Origin: Aestuariivita sp.
GTDB lineage: Bacteria > Pseudomonadota > Alphaproteobacteria > Rhodobacterales > Rhodobacteraceae
Assembly (NCBI RefSeq): GCF_021404545.1
Contig: NZ_JAAWWD010000036.1
Span: 1 to 64,000, forward strand
Length of the DNA: 64,000 bases
Direction of reading: 5' to 3'
The translations under genes were made by a program, and so were the position numbers. Under the pieces are notes generated by a model, which searched no databases, was not told the DNA's origin, and worked only from the letters and a program-made list of their open reading frames with translations. Shown one piece after another: positions 37,723 through 46,694 of this stretch. Each line of letters starts with the position of its first letter. Position 1 is the first letter of the stretch.

Positions 37723-38550
37723 TTAGAGGCGCTTGTGGCTCGTGATCGGCCCTTCTCCGGCATGCCGGATCCGGTCGATGGCGCAAAGGCGGCTTTCGCG
37801 TGCCACAGACATCGTATGGGCGTTGGCGTGCAGGATCTCGGTGTCGTTCAGGACCCAGGCAACATGGCCTTTCCAGAAGAGCAGATCGCCGCGTTCCGGC
37901 CGTGTGTCACCTGGCAGGGCCTTTCCAAGCGCCTGTTCTTGCTGGTCGCTGTCGCCGGGGCAGGGGATCGCACAGGCCAGACATGCGGTTTGGATCAATC
38001 CGGAACAGTCGATCCCCGCGCGGCTGTTACCTCCCCAGAGATAGGGAGTGCCGAGAAAAAGCTCGGCCACGGCGACCGGGTCCGGGAGCGGCTGTTCGAG
38101 CGGCGTGAGATGCGGCTTTGGAACAAACCCTTGGGGTGTGGCGAAAAAGGCGCTGTCTTCGCCGGTGACGGTGAGGCGGGCGCCAAAGCTGAGGGTGAGG
38201 CTTTCGCGGCATTTGATGTCAGGGTGAGGGTAGGTGTGTGTTGCAGGGGCGGTCACGCTGTGCGTGGCTGGTCGCGACGCTTCGGAGAGGCTGCCGACCG
38301 GGAGGTAGCCGACATAGGCGTCTTTCCGGGCCTGGACAAAGGCGGTATCCCCGATCGCTTGCAGGACTGTCACGTCTTCTCCCAGAAGGAGTTGTCGGTC
38401 GCGCGGGCCATCCGGCCTTCGGGCGAGGTCAACGATCGGCATGCCGATCACCATCGGAATGCCGGTCACACGCCGACGCCCCGACCCGTCCTGAGGCAGG
38501 TGGTCCGCCATCACATGGTCATTGGCCGGGATGAGGCGTGGGTCAGTCAC
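37723..38550 (-). CDS. NlpC/P60 peptidoglycan hydrolase
   Basis: A 275-residue cell-wall endopeptidase-like protein. The C-terminal NlpC/P60 domain (about 150-270) shows the catalytic Cys in GIDCSGLIQTA and His in GHVAWVLND; the N-terminal half has SH3-like segments (residues about 40-135). No signal peptide is visible, so it may be cytoplasmic or exported another way. It starts with GTG at 38550, overlapping the aminopeptidase stop (GTGA). Confidence 0.88.
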   Translation of the reverse strand: MTDPRLIPANDHVMADHLPQDGSGRRRVTGIPMVIGMPIVDLARRPDGPRDRQLLLGEDVTVLQAIGDTAFVQARKDAYVGYLPVGSLSEASRPATHSVTAPATHTYPHPDIKCRESLTLSFGARLTVTGEDSAFFATPQGFVPKPHLTPLEQPLPDPVAVAELFLGTPYLWGGNSRAGIDCSGLIQTACLACAIPCPGDSDQQEQALGKALPGDTRPERGDLLFWKGHVAWVLNDTEILHANAHTMSVARESRLCAIDRIRHAGEGPITSHKRL

Positions 38551-39932
38551 AGGTTCAGAAGGTTCGGTAGCGCGCCTAGAACGGCGCGGGCGCCCTGGCC
38601 GAGACCGCCTTTCGGTCGGGCCGGGGCGGTATTGGGTTGCCATCCATAGATGTCGAAATGCACATAGTCGGGTGTATCGGTGACAAAGCGGCGCAAAAAC
38701 AGAGCGGCGGTGATTGATCCCGCGAATCCCCCCTTGGGCGCATTGTCGAGATCGGCGATCCCCGGTTCGATCATGGCCTCGTAAGGCGCGTGGAACGGCA
38801 TCCGCCAGAGCGGATCGGCCATGCGGTTGCCAGCCTCGGCGAGGGTTTGGGCATAACCGTTATTGTCCGTATAGAACGGGGTAAGGTCGGGACCCACCGC
38901 GACCCGTGCGGCGCCGGTCAGAGTTGCCATGGAGATAATCAGATCGGGCTTTGCCTCATCCGCCAGCGCTAGCGCGTCGGCCAGCACCAGGCGACCTTCG
39001 GCGTCGGTATTGTTGATCTCGACCGTCAGACCCTTGCGGGAGGTCAGGATGTCCTGAGGGCGAAACGCGTTGCCAGCGACCGCGTTTTCCACCGCCGGGA
39101 TCAGAACGCGCAGGCGCAGGGGCAGGTTCAGCGCCATGATGATATGGGCAAGACCCAGAACTGTGGCGGCGCCGCCCATGTCCTTTTTCATCAGCGCCAT
39201 GGACGCGCCGGGTTTGAGGTTCAGACCGCCCGTGTCGAAACAGACCCCTTTGCCGACCAGCGCCAGATCGGGGCCGCTATCCCCCCAACGCAGATCTATC
39301 AGACGGGGGGCGATGGCCGAGGCGCGACCGACAGCATGGATCATCGGGAAACTGGCATCCAGCAACGCGTCGCCGGTGGTGACCTCAAGTGTCGCGTTGA
39401 ACTTGTCTGCCAAGGTCCGCGCGGCCTCTTCTATCCCATCGGGCGTCATGTCGGAGGCGGGCGTGTTAATCAGATCGCGGGTCAGCGCTTCGCCCGCAGC
39501 CATCGCCTCGACCCGCGTCGCATCAATGCCGGTTGGCGCAACGAGCGATGGGAACGATCCGCTCTGCGATGTGTACCGGTCGAACCGGTACTGCCCCAGC
39601 AACCAGCCGAGGCATTCCGTTTCGGCCAGATCAGCGGGCAGCCCGGAGGTGATACGATAGGCTGCCTTGGGTAATTTGGCGGCACTGGCGGCCAGGGCAA
39701 ATCGACCGCGTGCGCGTGTTGAGGCAGAGCCAAGCCCGGCGACGGCGATCGAGATCCCGCCTTCGGTGTCGGGCACCGAGACCGCACTTCCCAGCTTGGC
39801 CTTAAAGCCCTGGCCTTCGATCCAGCGACGCACCGGTTCTGGCTGACCCTCGAACCAGCTGTCGAAATCGCCGCTGTCCAGCAGGACAAGCGGGGTTGCG
39901 GGGCTGTCGGCGGGGGCGAAGGTCAAACTCAT
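38547..39932 (-). CDS. Leucyl aminopeptidase family M17
   Basis: A 461-residue two-metal aminopeptidase. The M17 metal-site blocks are VGKGVCFDTGGLNLKPGASMALMKKDMGGA and NTDAEGRLVLADAL. It is a PepA/PepB-like enzyme that trims N-terminal residues from peptides. It is translationally coupled to the NlpC/P60 gene, a pairing that suggests recycling of cell-wall peptides (inference). Confidence 0.92.
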   Translation of the reverse strand: MSLTFAPADSPATPLVLLDSGDFDSWFEGQPEPVRRWIEGQGFKAKLGSAVSVPDTEGGISIAVAGLGSASTRARGRFALAASAAKLPKAAYRITSGLPADLAETECLGWLLGQYRFDRYTSQSGSFPSLVAPTGIDATRVEAMAAGEALTRDLINTPASDMTPDGIEEAARTLADKFNATLEVTTGDALLDASFPMIHAVGRASAIAPRLIDLRWGDSGPDLALVGKGVCFDTGGLNLKPGASMALMKKDMGGAATVLGLAHIIMALNLPLRLRVLIPAVENAVAGNAFRPQDILTSRKGLTVEINNTDAEGRLVLADALALADEAKPDLIISMATLTGAARVAVGPDLTPFYTDNNGYAQTLAEAGNRMADPLWRMPFHAPYEAMIEPGIADLDNAPKGGFAGSITAALFLRRFVTDTPDYVHFDIYGWQPNTAPARPKGGLGQGARAVLGALPNLLNL

Positions 39933-40001
39933 CCGGGAAGGGCCTTGTGATCAGGGACATCGACCCATAACCTGACCCGGACTGCGCGCGCCTGCAAGCG
40001 T

Positions 40002-40382
40002 TCAGATCGACAGGTCCTGCAAATCCCAAACCGCCGTCAAAGACCGTTCACCGACCCGGATCAACCGGGTGAGTGTCGCCGCTGCGGCAACCCCGTCCTG
40101 GGTATCGATCGCATCGCTGACATCTCCGGCCACGCGGGAGAGTTTGGCCATGCCGACCTGATCGGAAATCGCCACCAGCGACCGCACACATTTGCGCAGG
40201 TTGTCCCAATCCCCATCGCGCCACAGCCGTTCGCAATGGGCCAGCCTGACGGCCAGTTCCTCTACCGCGCGGCAGATCACATCCTCGGCGTTGGCTTCGC
40301 CCAGTTGTCGATACAATGCGCCCAGCCTGTCTTGGTCCAGACGAACCCCTTCCGTCTGTGCAAGCGTCGTTACGTCTTCCAC
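40002..40382 (-). CDS. Hypothetical all-helical protein
   Basis: About 126 residues, all helical, without a recognised family. It is rich in Leu, Ala, Arg and Asp; LGEANAEDVICRAVEELAVRLAHCERLW and CVRSLVAISDQVGMAKLSRVAGDVSDAI could form a four-helix bundle such as an Hpt-like phosphotransfer domain, but no clear HxxKG histidine is seen. I prefer GTG at 40382, after AGGGG; ATG at 40415 is the alternative. It is divergent from carbonic anhydrase. Confidence 0.6.
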   Translation of the reverse strand: MEDVTTLAQTEGVRLDQDRLGALYRQLGEANAEDVICRAVEELAVRLAHCERLWRDGDWDNLRKCVRSLVAISDQVGMAKLSRVAGDVSDAIDTQDGVAAAATLTRLIRVGERSLTAVWDLQDLSI

Positions 40383-40533
40383 CTTACTCACCCCTAAGTC
40401 ATGCCCCCACGGCATCGGTGACCATGCTGTATGGAGGTTTGCAAAAGGTTAGGTCCGGGCTGACTTATCTCTCGAATTTTGTGACAAATCGGAGTATCGC
40501 GCAGGTCAACACCAAGAAAAGACGGACTGCGAC

Positions 40534-41184
40534 ATGCAATTTGCCAAACCGTTGCCTCACTACCTGTTACAGCGGTATCAGGGGTGGAAGGCGACCTCTT
40601 ATACCGAAAACCGGGCGTGGTACCGGCGGCTTGCGACCGAAGGGCAGCGCCCGCGCGCCATGGTGATCTCATGTTGTGACAGCCGCGTGCATGTCACGTC
40701 AATCTTTGGCGCCGATCAGGGGGAGTTCTTTATTCACCGCAATATCGCCAATCTGGTGCCACCCTATGAACCCGACGGGGATCACCATGGCACCAGCGCG
40801 GCGGTGGAATACGCGGTATGCCACCTCAATGTCGCCCATCTGATCGTATTGGGGCATTCCGGCTGCGGCGGCGTTCAGGGCTGCATCGACATGTGTGAAG
40901 GTCGCGCGCCCGAGTTGGAGGAAAAGACCAGCTTCATCGGCCGCTGGATGGATATCCTGAAACCGAAATACGCCGAAGTTTCAGAGATTTCGGACAAGGA
41001 TGCTCAAAGCCGCGAGCTGGAACACCTGTCGGTGCTCACCTCGCTCGACAACCTGATGAGCTTTCCTTTTGTCGCGGATGCGGTGACCGACGGTACGCTG
41101 TCGCTTCACGGTCTTTGGACCGATATCGGCGATGGCGGACTTGATTACATTGACCCCAACACAGGCCAGTTCAAGCCCGTCTGA
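40534..41184 (+). CDS. Beta-class carbonic anhydrase
   Basis: A 216-residue zinc enzyme that interconverts CO2 and bicarbonate. Zinc ligands C48, H108 and C111 are visible in ISCCDSRVH and VLGHSGCGGVQG, with the Asp-Arg dyad in CDSR. It could supply bicarbonate for carboxylations. A single gene. Confidence 0.94.
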   Translation: MQFAKPLPHYLLQRYQGWKATSYTENRAWYRRLATEGQRPRAMVISCCDSRVHVTSIFGADQGEFFIHRNIANLVPPYEPDGDHHGTSAAVEYAVCHLNVAHLIVLGHSGCGGVQGCIDMCEGRAPELEEKTSFIGRWMDILKPKYAEVSEISDKDAQSRELEHLSVLTSLDNLMSFPFVADAVTDGTLSLHGLWTDIGDGGLDYIDPNTGQFKPV

Positions 41185-41187
41185 CCG

Positions 41188-41505
41188 TCAGATCCTCAGC
41201 GATCCGGTATGCCCATCGATGTGCGCCCGGACCGAGGGGCGGCCCAGCTTACGCACCAGATCACGCAGCGGCGCACCCAAGAACCGCCCTGAGCAGATCT
41301 CTTCATCGGTTTCCAGGCGTTTAAAGACCAGTTGCCCGTCGCGAAATGCGATTGCAAAGCCCTTGGTCTGAAGGCTGCGATTGAGGTCGGCCCAATCGCG
41401 CGCCGCGTTGATCGTCGGCAGCATCACACCGCGCAAAAAACACGCAGTTTCGCTGTCCATCCCGTCTGATGCCGGGACGATATCCATGCGTCCATCCTGT
41501 GACAT
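41188..41505 (-). CDS. Hypothetical protein, about 105 residues
   Basis: A soluble protein starting MSQDGRMDIVPASDG. The core FLRGVMLPTINAARDWADLNRSLQTKGFAIAFRDGQLVFKRLETDEEICSGRFLG is reminiscent of relaxase/mobilisation-linked MobA-like or DUF-type small proteins, but I cannot name a family. It is convergent with carbonic anhydrase (3-bp gap). The frame reads on to 41559 but the ATG at 41505 is better placed. Confidence 0.6.
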   Translation of the reverse strand: MSQDGRMDIVPASDGMDSETACFLRGVMLPTINAARDWADLNRSLQTKGFAIAFRDGQLVFKRLETDEEICSGRFLGAPLRDLVRKLGRPSVRAHIDGHTGSLRI

Positions 41506-41686
41506 GGTCGTACTCCTTACCCGTAAAAAAGCCTGCCTTAGGTTTTTGTTATGGTCCAAATAAAAATCGAGATTGTGTTCAAAATCAGGACAGTGCAGGC
41601 CAGTTCATTAAAACTGTTGCTAAATTTTCACAGGTTTTGACCTGTCAGGCAAGCTTCAAGGATCGCACAACGTCGGCATGCATGAC

Positions 41687-41713
41687 GCAAAAGGGCGCCC
41701 GAAGGCACCCTCT
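41687..41713 (-). terminator. Intrinsic terminator of asd
   Basis: On the minus strand, GGGTGCC-TTCG-GGCGCCC (41693-41710) forms a 7-bp stem with one G-U pair and a stable TTCG loop followed by TTTT. It is 23 bp after the asd stop. Confidence 0.75.
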
Positions 41714-41735
41714 GCCGTGGCAAACCAGCGGGTAA

Positions 41736-42758
41736 TCAGCCCTTTTTCAGCACTTCACGTCCCAAAAGCTCGGCGATTTGCACAGCGTTCAGCGCGGCCC
41801 CCTTGCGAAGGTTGTCGCTGACACACCAAAGGTTGAGGCCATTGTCGATTGTCGAATCCTGGCGGATGCGGCTGATGAACGTGGCGAAATCGCCCACGCA
41901 CTCGATCGGCGTGACATATCCACCGTCTTCGCGTTTGTCGATCACCATCACGCCCGGCGCTTCGCGCAGGATGTCGCGGGCCTCGTCCTCGTCGAGAAAC
42001 TCCTCGAACTCGATATTGATCGCCTCGGAATGGCCGACAAAGACCGGGACCCGCACGCAGGTCGCGGTGACCTTGATCGACGGATCCACGATTTTCTTGG
42101 TTTCGGCAACCATCTTCCATTCTTCCTTGGTCGATCCATCCTCCATGAAGACATCGATATGCGGGATCACGTTGAAGGCGATCTGCTTGGTGAATTTCCT
42201 GGCCGGTTTGTCATCGGTGGGGTTGTAGATCGATTTGGTTTGGTCCCACAGCTCGTCGATCCCCTCTTTCCCGGCACCTGACACCGACTGGTATGTCGAC
42301 ACCACGACCCGCTTGATCGCCGAACGGTCATGGAGCGGTTTGAGCGCCACCACCATCTGTGCGGTCGAGCAGTTGGGGTTGGCGATGATGTTCTTCTTGG
42401 CATAGCCATGCACCGCCTGCGGGTTCACTTCCGGAACGATGAGCGGCACCTCGGGATCGTAGCGATAAAGCGAGGAGTTATCGATCACGACGCATCCGGC
42501 CCTGGCGGCCTTGGGGGCGTGGATCTTCGTGGCCTCGGATCCAATGGCAAAAAGCGCCATATCCCAACCCGTCCAGTCGAATTGTTCGATATCCTGGGTC
42601 TTGAGGGTCCGGTCGCCAAACGAAACTTCGGTGCCCAAGCTGCGGCGCGAGGCCAGCACGGCAAGCTCATCCACGGGGAACTGGCGCTCGGCCAGGATGT
42701 TCAGCATTTCGCGGCCCACATTTCCGGTGGCGCCAGCGATGACGACTTTGTAACCCAT
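41736..42758 (-). CDS. asd: Aspartate-semialdehyde dehydrogenase
   Basis: A 340-residue enzyme that reduces aspartyl phosphate to aspartate semialdehyde for lysine, threonine, methionine and diaminopimelate. The NADP motif GATGNVGREML at the start and the catalytic Cys in NPNCSTAQM identify it. ATG at 42758 follows GGAGA. A single gene with its own terminator. Confidence 0.95.
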   Translation of the reverse strand: MGYKVVIAGATGNVGREMLNILAERQFPVDELAVLASRRSLGTEVSFGDRTLKTQDIEQFDWTGWDMALFAIGSEATKIHAPKAARAGCVVIDNSSLYRYDPEVPLIVPEVNPQAVHGYAKKNIIANPNCSTAQMVVALKPLHDRSAIKRVVVSTYQSVSGAGKEGIDELWDQTKSIYNPTDDKPARKFTKQIAFNVIPHIDVFMEDGSTKEEWKMVAETKKIVDPSIKVTATCVRVPVFVGHSEAINIEFEEFLDEDEARDILREAPGVMVIDKREDGGYVTPIECVGDFATFISRIRQDSTIDNGLNLWCVSDNLRKGAALNAVQIAELLGREVLKKG

Positions 42759-43028
42759 CTTCAGTCTCCAATGCGGCAGAACAGACTCCGCCATGTGCGC
42801 GGGCCTGATACCCCGATGTGGCGCGCGGGGAAAGAGGAGTGTGTCACGCGGCCCCGTTCGGGGTGCAGGAATACATCGCCGGCCGGGGATTGCCGTCTGT
42901 ACAAGACACCGTAAGGTGAGTGACCTTGTGCAGGTGACATGTCGGCGGATCGTGCGCGGCCTTCACAGTTGGGTGAGCTGACCGGAAAGGATCATGGTAT
43001 GCAAAGACATGCGCCCTAGGTCCGGCTG

Positions 43029-44183
43029 ATGAATACGCAAAGCCTCTCTGACACGTTCTATGCGGATCTGCCTGTGACCACTGCGTTTGACGCATTGGCC
43101 GATCCCTCGGGTTTTACCGAGCTTCCCGATGACTGGATCGTGGGCACCGCGGATATCGTCGATTCCACCGGTCTAATCGAAGCGGGCCAGTACAAAACCG
43201 TGAACATGGTGGGGGCTGCCGTCATCTCTGCGGTGATGAATGCGCTGGAAGGCGAGGCTTTTCCGTTCATCTTTGGTGGGGATGGGGCCGGGTTTGCCGT
43301 TTGGCCCGGTGCGGCAGAGACGGTGCGCGCGGCGCTGGGCCGGACGCGGCGCTGGGCCGAGGAAGAGTTCGGCATCACATTGCGCGCGGCGCTGGTGCCT
43401 GCCCATGACTGCGCGGCGGCGGGTCGTACCGTACGCGTGGCGCGCTATGCCGCGTCGGACCATGCCGATTATGCGATGTTCGCGGGCGGCGGGCTCAGCT
43501 GGGCTGAGGCCCGGATGAAGGCGGGGGCATATGCGGTGGCGCTTGCGCCACCAGGCGCCTCGCCCGATCTGACCGGCCTTGCCTGCCGCTGGGCCCATAT
43601 GAGTGCGCGCAACGGATCGATTCTGTCGCTGGTGATGCTGCCGCAGGAGGGGGTGGATTCAGCCGGTTTCACCGCGACTGTGGCGCAAATCACAGGCATC
43701 ACCCGGCGGTTGGAGCGGGAGGGGCACCCGGCACCTGTCGCCGGGCCGGGCGCGCATTGGCCGCCCGAGGGCGCCGTGCTGGAGGCCAAGGCGCGGAGGC
43801 GGGAAGGCCCCCTGCGATCGGTCCGGCGCAAGGTGCTTTTTGAGGCGCTGATCGCGCTGTTCTTTTTGCGCGGACGGTTTCGGCTGGGCGGCTTCGATGC
43901 GCGCCATTACGTCAAGACGGTGGTCGAGAACGCCGATTTCCGCAAATTCGACGATGGGCTGAAGATGACGATAGATTGCGATGCCGACACGCGCGCAGCC
44001 TTGGTCGACGTGCTGGACAGGGCCGAGGCACGCGGAATCATCCGGTATGGTCTGTCGGACCAGTCCGAAGCGATGATGACATGCATCGTGCCCTCGGCCA
44101 CGCGCGACGATCATGTACATTTCATCGACGGCGCGGCGGGCGGTTACACGCTGGCCGCGTCGCAGATGAAGGCGCAAGGGTAG
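43029..44183 (+). CDS. DUF3095 cyclase-like protein
   Basis: A 384-residue protein of the DUF3095 family. Residues about 35-170 look like a divergent class III nucleotide cyclase: GTADIVDSTGLIEAG for the first metal region and FIFGGDGAGFAVWP for the second, with a C-terminal domain of unknown fold. It could be an active cyclase or a degenerate nucleotide-binding protein. Together with 10124-10879 it is the second cyclase-like gene here. It ends before a tandem palindrome and is convergent with hpaI. Confidence 0.82.
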   Translation: MNTQSLSDTFYADLPVTTAFDALADPSGFTELPDDWIVGTADIVDSTGLIEAGQYKTVNMVGAAVISAVMNALEGEAFPFIFGGDGAGFAVWPGAAETVRAALGRTRRWAEEEFGITLRAALVPAHDCAAAGRTVRVARYAASDHADYAMFAGGGLSWAEARMKAGAYAVALAPPGASPDLTGLACRWAHMSARNGSILSLVMLPQEGVDSAGFTATVAQITGITRRLEREGHPAPVAGPGAHWPPEGAVLEAKARRREGPLRSVRRKVLFEALIALFFLRGRFRLGGFDARHYVKTVVENADFRKFDDGLKMTIDCDADTRAALVDVLDRAEARGIIRYGLSDQSEAMMTCIVPSATRDDHVHFIDGAAGGYTLAASQMKAQG

Positions 44184-44196
44184 GATGCCGGTTGTT

Positions 44197-44247
44197 TCGG
44201 ATGGGCTGCGCCCATCCGACCGGCGCGAGGTGCTGCGCACCTCGCGC
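44197..44247. repeat. Two tandem TGC-loop hairpins between convergent genes
   Basis: Hairpin 1: TCGGATGGGC-TGC-GCCCATCCGA (44197-44219), stem 10. Hairpin 2: GCGCGAGGTGC-TGC-GCACCTCGCGC (44223-44247), stem 11. Both have the same TGC loop and lie 13 bp after the DUF3095 stop and 23 bp from the hpaI stop. They may act as a two-way transcript end, although no T tract is seen. Confidence 0.7.
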
Positions 44248-44270
44248 GGCTCAATTCCGATGGCGCTCCA

Positions 44271-45038
44271 TCAAGGTTTCCATTTTTTCGCGGCCTCCCG
44301 CGCGGTGCGCGCGAGCATCAGCACGTCGATGCCCACGGCCAGGAACTGCGCCCCGGCATCGCGATAGATCTCGGTCACGGCATCGTTGATCGACAGGATC
44401 CCCGGCGCCTTGCCCGCCGCAGCGATCCGGGCAAGCGCGCCAAGGATAACCTCCTGCACCTCGCGCGCGCCTGGATTGCCGGTGTAACCCATATCCGCTG
44501 AGAGATCGGCAGGTCCGATAAAGACGCCGTCCACGCCCTCCACCGTGAGGATGTCGTCCAGCGCGGCGATCCCGGCGCGGCTTTCCACCTGCACCAGCAG
44601 GCAGATCTGCGCATCCGCCGTGGTCGCGTAGTCGGGGATGGCGGAAAAGCGAGAGGCGCGGGCCAGCGCCGCACCCACACCGCGTGTGCCCTCGGGCGGG
44701 TAGCGGCAGGCACGAACCAGTTCCTCGGCCTGTGCCTTGCTTTCGACGACGGGTACCAGAACGGTCTGCGCTCCGATATCGAGCACCTGTTTGATCATCC
44801 AGGTTTCGCCAATCGGCAGGCGGACCACCGGGTGGCTGTCTGACGCTTCGAGCGCGATGAGCTGATCGCGCATCGACCGGATATCGTTTGGGGCGTGCTC
44901 GCCATCCACCACGATCCAGTCGAACCCGGCAGTGCCCAGAATCTCGGCGGCATAGAGATCCGACAGCCCCATCCAGCAGCCGATCAGACGTTCGCCATTT
45001 TGCAGGCGTTTTTTGAAGGTGTTTACAGGGGCGGGCAT
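44271..45038 (-). CDS. hpaI: 4-hydroxy-2-oxoheptanedioate aldolase
   Basis: A 255-residue class II aldolase of the HpcH/HpaI family that splits 4-hydroxy-2-oxoheptanedioate into pyruvate and succinic semialdehyde, the last hpa step. The start NTFKKRLQNGERLIGCWMGLSDLYAAEI and the metal/substrate segment IVVDGEHAPND, and DGVFIGPADLSADMG, match HpaI. ATG at 45038 has GAGGAAG. Last gene of the hpa operon. Confidence 0.93.
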   Translation of the reverse strand: MPAPVNTFKKRLQNGERLIGCWMGLSDLYAAEILGTAGFDWIVVDGEHAPNDIRSMRDQLIALEASDSHPVVRLPIGETWMIKQVLDIGAQTVLVPVVESKAQAEELVRACRYPPEGTRGVGAALARASRFSAIPDYATTADAQICLLVQVESRAGIAALDDILTVEGVDGVFIGPADLSADMGYTGNPGAREVQEVILGALARIAAAGKAPGILSINDAVTEIYRDAGAQFLAVGIDVLMLARTAREAAKKWKP

Positions 45039-45048
45039 CAGAGCTTCC

Positions 45049-45843
45049 TCAGTCAAAAGCGATGGAGACGTGACCGAACTGGCCGAAATCGGCCTCGATC
45101 CGGGTGCCCGGCGGGCATTCGACGGGGCGGATGAACGAGCCGGAAAGGACAATATCGCCCGCCTCGATCCGTTGACCATACTGCTCCATCCGCCGGGCGA
45201 GCCAGAGGACGGATGTGACCGGATCGTTCAGCACGCCCGCGCCCAGACCGGTTTCCTCGACCGTGCCGTTGCGTGACACGATGGCTCCGGTCCAGCGCAG
45301 GTCGGTGTCGGGCCCGTGACGCGCCGCACCCAGCACCAGGCCCGCATTCGCGGCATTGTCGGAGATCGTGTCGACAATTGTGCGCGCCTGCCCCGTTTCG
45401 GGATCGGCGCGCAGGATGCGGGTGTCGAGGATTTCGAGGCTGGGACAGACATACTCCGTCGCCGCGAGGATGTCGTCACGTGTCACATCGCCTGTCAGCG
45501 ATGCTTTCATGACAAAGGCGATCTCCGCCTCGATCCTTGGTTGGATGAAGCGGCTGTTGGGCACTGTCGATCCGGTCTCGAACGCCATATCGTCCAGCAA
45601 CACGCCGCTGTCGGGGGTGTCGATCCCCAGCGCGTCCTGCATCGCGCGGCTGGTCAGGCCGATCTTCCAGCCAATGCGTTGGCGGCCCGCAGCCAGCTTT
45701 CGCTCGATCAGCCCGGACTGAACGGCATAGGCGTCATCCATCGTCATCTCGGCGTGACGGCGCGACAAAAGGCCCATCTGCTGGCCCAGGTGATCGGCGG
45801 CAAAGAGATCTTCGGCCGCGCGGGTGATGTCGTCGGGGGTCAT
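45049..45843 (-). CDS. hpaH: 2-oxo-hept-3-ene-1,7-dioate hydratase
   Basis: A 264-residue hydratase that adds water to 2-oxohept-3-ene-1,7-dioate to make the HpaI substrate. It belongs to the FAH/MhpD fold; IGWKIGLTSRAMQDALGIDTPDSG and RIEAEIAFVMK (with metal-binding Glu residues) are visible. Its ATG overlaps the hpaG stop as ATGA. Confidence 0.92.
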   Translation of the reverse strand: MTPDDITRAAEDLFAADHLGQQMGLLSRRHAEMTMDDAYAVQSGLIERKLAAGRQRIGWKIGLTSRAMQDALGIDTPDSGVLLDDMAFETGSTVPNSRFIQPRIEAEIAFVMKASLTGDVTRDDILAATEYVCPSLEILDTRILRADPETGQARTIVDTISDNAANAGLVLGAARHGPDTDLRWTGAIVSRNGTVEETGLGAGVLNDPVTSVLWLARRMEQYGQRIEAGDIVLSGSFIRPVECPPGTRIEADFGQFGHVSIAFD

Positions 45844-46694
45844 TCGTCTTCAACCGTGTTGCGCAGGATGCCGATGCCTTCGGCCGCCACCTCGATCACG
45901 TCACCGGGTTCGAGGAACTGCGGCGGATCCAGCCGCGCGCCCGCCCCGGTGGGTGTGCCCGAGACGATGATATCACCAGGCACCAGCGTCGTGAAGGTGG
46001 AGATGTAAGCGATCTGTCGCGCCACCGGAAAGATCATGCGCCCGGTGCGATCATCCTGCCGGATCTCGCCATTCACGCGGGTGGTCAGGCGCACATCCTC
46101 GATCTGGGCGGGATGGGTGAAGGGCACGATCCAGGGGCCCATCGCGCCCGAACGGTCGAAATTCTTGCCTTGGGTGACGTTGAATTTCGCGTGCCGGACC
46201 CAGTCGCGCAGGGTGCCTTCGTTGGTGAGGCTGAGTGCCGCAATGTGATTGAGAGCCTCCTCTTGCGCGATATGCCGTCCGCCCTTGCCAATGATCACCG
46301 CGATCTCGCCCTCGTAATCGAGCTGGTCCGAGGCTCTGGGCCGGATCAGCGGCTGGTTGTGGCCGGTAAAGCTGCGCGGGAAGCGGATAAAGAGCGAGGG
46401 GTTCGGCGGCGCCTCCACCCCGTCTTTGTATTCTGCGTTGCGGTCGGGGTAGTTCACGCCGACGCAGATGATCTTTTCGGGGCTCGGGATGGGGATCTGG
46501 TAGGTGAAGCTATCTGGCGGATGGGTCGGTGCATGGCCTTGGGCGGCGCGGGCCAGATCGTGCAGGCCGCCCGCGGCGATGACATCGCGCAGGCTTGGCC
46601 AATGCGCGAATTGTGGGGAGAGGGCGGTGAAGCCTGCGTCGGTGATAGCGCCGTAAAGAGTCTCCCTTTCGGCGGTGATCGTGGCGAATTTCAT
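45840..46694 (-). CDS. hpaG: FAH family decarboxylase/isomerase of the hpa pathway
   Basis: A 284-residue fumarylacetoacetate-hydrolase-fold enzyme. The metal-binding core is VNYPDRNAEYKD, YEGEIAVIIGKGGR and ISGTPTGAGAR-like VSGTPTGAGARLDPP. In this operon it should act as the 5-oxopent-3-ene-1,2,5-tricarboxylate decarboxylase and HHDD isomerase. E. coli HpaG is a two-domain protein; this one has a single FAH domain, so it may do one or both reactions. Overlaps the decarboxylase stop by 4 bp. Confidence 0.85.
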   Translation of the reverse strand: MKFATITAERETLYGAITDAGFTALSPQFAHWPSLRDVIAAGGLHDLARAAQGHAPTHPPDSFTYQIPIPSPEKIICVGVNYPDRNAEYKDGVEAPPNPSLFIRFPRSFTGHNQPLIRPRASDQLDYEGEIAVIIGKGGRHIAQEEALNHIAALSLTNEGTLRDWVRHAKFNVTQGKNFDRSGAMGPWIVPFTHPAQIEDVRLTTRVNGEIRQDDRTGRMIFPVARQIAYISTFTTLVPGDIIVSGTPTGAGARLDPPQFLEPGDVIEVAAEGIGILRNTVEDE

